From positions 1-9,254 of the forward strand of contig JAATGE010000577.1 in NCBI GenBank assembly GCA_015654825.1: 9,254 bases of DNA, written 5' to 3'. Position numbers and translations under genes: made by a program. Shown one piece after another: positions 8,070 to 9,254 of the stretch. Under the pieces are notes generated by a model. That model saw nothing but the letters and a program-made list of their open reading frames with translations, was not told the DNA's origin and made no database searches. The DNA is from Rhodospirillales bacterium. GTDB taxonomy: Bacteria; Pseudomonadota; Alphaproteobacteria; Acetobacterales; Acetobacteraceae. Within the stretch, counting starts at the first letter, position 1. Each line of letters starts with the position of its first letter.

Positions 8070-8626
8070 TGCCCCCACGCCACACCAACAAAAATTGGGG
8101 TCTGGGGACGTGTCCCCAGCGGGTCCAGGGCAGAGCCCTGGCCTTCCTAATTCTTCCCTGTCTTCTTTCCACCTGCAACAAGCCACCCCAACCCACTCCT
8201 AAACCGCATGAAATCGCGGAAGACGGCGCCGCGGAGTTCTGTGGCATGTCGCTCACCGAGCATTCCGGCCCCAAGGGCCAGATCATGTTGCGCAGCCAGA
8301 CCAAGCCGGTCTGGTTCGCGTCCGTACGCGACACCTTCGCCTACGAAATGCTGCCGGAAATGCCAAAGGATATCGCCGTGATTTACGTCACCGACATGGC
8401 GCGCGCGCGCAATTGGGACCAGCCCGAACCCGGCACCTGGATCGATGCGAAAAAGGCGATCTACGTCATCGGCAGCCGGAGGCGCAGCGGCATGAACACC
8501 GACGAAGCCGTGCCGTTCGGCACGCCGGATGCGGCGCGCCGTTTCATGCATGATTTCGGCGGCAGCATGGTCAGCTTCGATGCGATGCCGCACAGCTACA
8601 TTCTGGCCGACGCGGGAGGACGCTGA
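8069..8626 (+). CDS. nosL: NosL, copper-chaperone lipoprotein for NosZ, with an unusual repeat-encoded N-terminus
   Basis: NosL is a lipoprotein copper(I) chaperone that delivers copper for NosZ maturation in the periplasm. The mature part is clearly NosL: the copper-site motif EFCGM (Cys58, Met60), then TEHSGPKGQIMLRSQTKPVWF, then a DAARRFMHDFGGSMVSFDAM region. A hydrophobic stretch ending LLSTC (Cys36) looks like a lipobox, although Thr before the Cys is unusual. The start is difficult. The only standard in-frame starts before the signal are GTG 8069 and ATG 8012, the latter 58 bases inside nosY. GTG 8069 gives 185 residues, overlaps the nosY stop by one base, and has GGGA at 8059-8062. In either case the residues just before the hydrophobic core are encoded by repeat copy 2. 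A non-standard CTG at 8138 is possible. The stop shares one base with the nosX start. Confidence 0.85.
   Translation: MPPRHTNKNWGLGTCPQRVQGRALAFLILPCLLSTCNKPPQPTPKPHEIAEDGAAEFCGMSLTEHSGPKGQIMLRSQTKPVWFASVRDTFAYEMLPEMPKDIAVIYVTDMARARNWDQPEPGTWIDAKKAIYVIGSRRRSGMNTDEAVPFGTPDAARRFMHDFGGSMVSFDAMPHSYILADAGGR
8085..8146 (+). repeat. Two-hairpin interspersed repeat, copy 2, at the nosY-nosL junction
   Basis: The order is the same as in copy 1: a CCAACAAAA leader, a GGGGTCT block, a first hairpin, the spacer AGCGGGT, a second hairpin, then CCTTC. The first hairpin pairs GGGGAC (8104-8109) with GTCCCC (8112-8117). It is shorter than in copy 1 and lacks the inserted loop. The second pairs CCAGGGC (8125-8131) with GCCCTGG (8135-8141) around AGA. 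The element starts 16 bases after the nosY stop and overlaps the apparent 5' coding region of nosL. A pyrimidine-rich stretch follows, but not a clean T-run, so a terminator role is doubtful. Confidence 0.85.
8614..8620 (+). promoter_or_regulatory. Ribosome binding site of nosX
   Basis: GGGAGGA lies 5 bases upstream of ATG 8626, inside the last codons of nosL. It fixes the nosX start at the TGATG overlap with the nosL stop. Confidence 0.75.
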
Positions 8627-9254
8627 TGAGCCGATCCGGTCCCTGGACACGCAGGCGCTTCATATCCATCAGTGCCGCCGCCTGCGGCCTTCCGCTGCTG
8701 CCGGTGGCGGTGCGCGCGGCCGCGCCCTCGTTGCGCGTATGGCAGGGCGCGGCACTCGGTGCCGATGCCACGCTGCAGATCAATCATCCCGACGCCGCCG
8801 CGGCTGACCGACTGATCCTGGCGTGCCTCGCCGAGGTGCGGCGGCTGGAAGCGGTCATGAGCCTCTACGATGCCAACTCAGCCCTGAGCCGGCTGAACCG
8901 CGACGGTGACCTCGCCGATGCGCCGCTGGACCTGGTGCGCGTTCTGGCCGAAAGCGCTGCGTTCGCGACCCTCACCGGCGGCGCGTTCGATGCAACCGTG
9001 CAGCCGCTATGGAGCCTGTACGCTGCGCATTTCGCGCAACCCCTCGCCGATCCCGCCGGCCCGGCCCGGCATGACGTTTTGGCCGCGCTGCAGCGCGTAG
9101 GGCAGGGGTGGCTGGAAATCGGCCCGGCCCGCATTCGTTTCCTGCGCCCTGGCATGGCGGCGACGGTGAATGGGATCGGGCAGGGCTACATCACCGACCG
9201 TGTGGTGGAATTGCTGCGCGCAAACGGCATCGAACACGCGCTCGTCGACATGGG
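8626..9254 (+). CDS. nosX: NosX, ApbE-type FAD:protein FMN transferase (3' end outside window)
   Basis: NosX attaches FMN covalently to a threonine of NosR in the periplasm, using FAD as donor; it is a specialised ApbE protein. The first 209 residues are visible; the gene is cut by the window end, as the family is usually about 300 residues or more. A Tat-like signal (TRRRFISISAAA, Arg9-Arg11) with a hydrophobic stretch leads to a likely cleavage after VRA near residue 30. ApbE hallmarks follow: RRLEAVMSLYDANSALSRLN, then TGGAFDATVQPLW (about 117-129), and the FAD-site stretch VNGIGQGYITDRVVELL (from residue 181). The VNGIGQGY form, in place of the LGGIAKGY of general ApbE, together with the position after nosL, argues for NosX over housekeeping ApbE. 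The start overlaps the nosL stop by one base behind a good ribosome binding site. Confidence 0.93.
   Translation, partial: MSRSGPWTRRRFISISAAACGLPLLPVAVRAAAPSLRVWQGAALGADATLQINHPDAAAADRLILACLAEVRRLEAVMSLYDANSALSRLNRDGDLADAPLDLVRVLAESAAFATLTGGAFDATVQPLWSLYAAHFAQPLADPAGPARHDVLAALQRVGQGWLEIGPARIRFLRPGMAATVNGIGQGYITDRVVELLRANGIEHALVDM

Noticed and set aside
8104..8160. Rho-independent terminator between nosY and nosL
   Set aside because: The hairpins are strong, but no uridine run follows. The same structure occurs within the nosF coding region, and nosL and nosX continue the operon directly.

Overview
The window carries a GC-rich proteobacterial nitrous oxide reductase (nos) operon, all on the + strand, in the order nosR-nosZ-nosD-nosF-nosY-nosL-nosX. 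NosX runs off the right edge. NosZ has a twin-arginine (Tat) signal, all seven CuZ histidines and a complete CuA motif. The accompanying NosR and NosX mark it as the clade I (Tat-exported) type. This points to a denitrifying or N2O-respiring member of the Pseudomonadota. NosZ reads closest, from memory, to beta/gamma-type enzymes, while NosL has the short Cys-Gly-Met motif I associate with alphaproteobacteria. I therefore do not name a genus.

Layout: bases 1-769 hold no gene I can support; the nos promoter probably lies there, but I see no clear FNR/NNR-type palindrome. nosR (770-3013) encodes the membrane flavin/iron-sulfur protein. After a 73-base gap with a strong ribosome binding site comes nosZ (3087-5003), the catalytic subunit. 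From there the genes are packed tightly. nosD starts 2 bases after nosZ stops. nosD/nosF and nosF/nosY overlap by 4 bases (ATGA). nosY/nosL and nosL/nosX overlap by 1 base.

How they work together: NosZ reduces N2O to N2 in the periplasm. NosR, carrying covalent FMN placed by NosX (an ApbE-type flavin transferase), is needed for nos expression and for electron supply to, or activity of, NosZ. NosD, NosF and NosY form the ABC-type complex needed to build the CuZ copper-sulfur cluster. NosL is the outer-membrane copper chaperone that feeds it.

The least ordinary feature is an interspersed two-hairpin repeat present twice in direct orientation, one copy on each side of nosY (about 7138-7225 and 8085-8146). 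The first copy is read through as a 37-residue C-terminal tail of NosF. The second lies inside the apparent signal-peptide region of NosL, whose most plausible start is a GTG overlapping the nosY stop codon. The two copies differ in sequence but keep their base pairing. A 19-base match (one mismatch) to the right hairpin also lies at 92-110, upstream of the operon.
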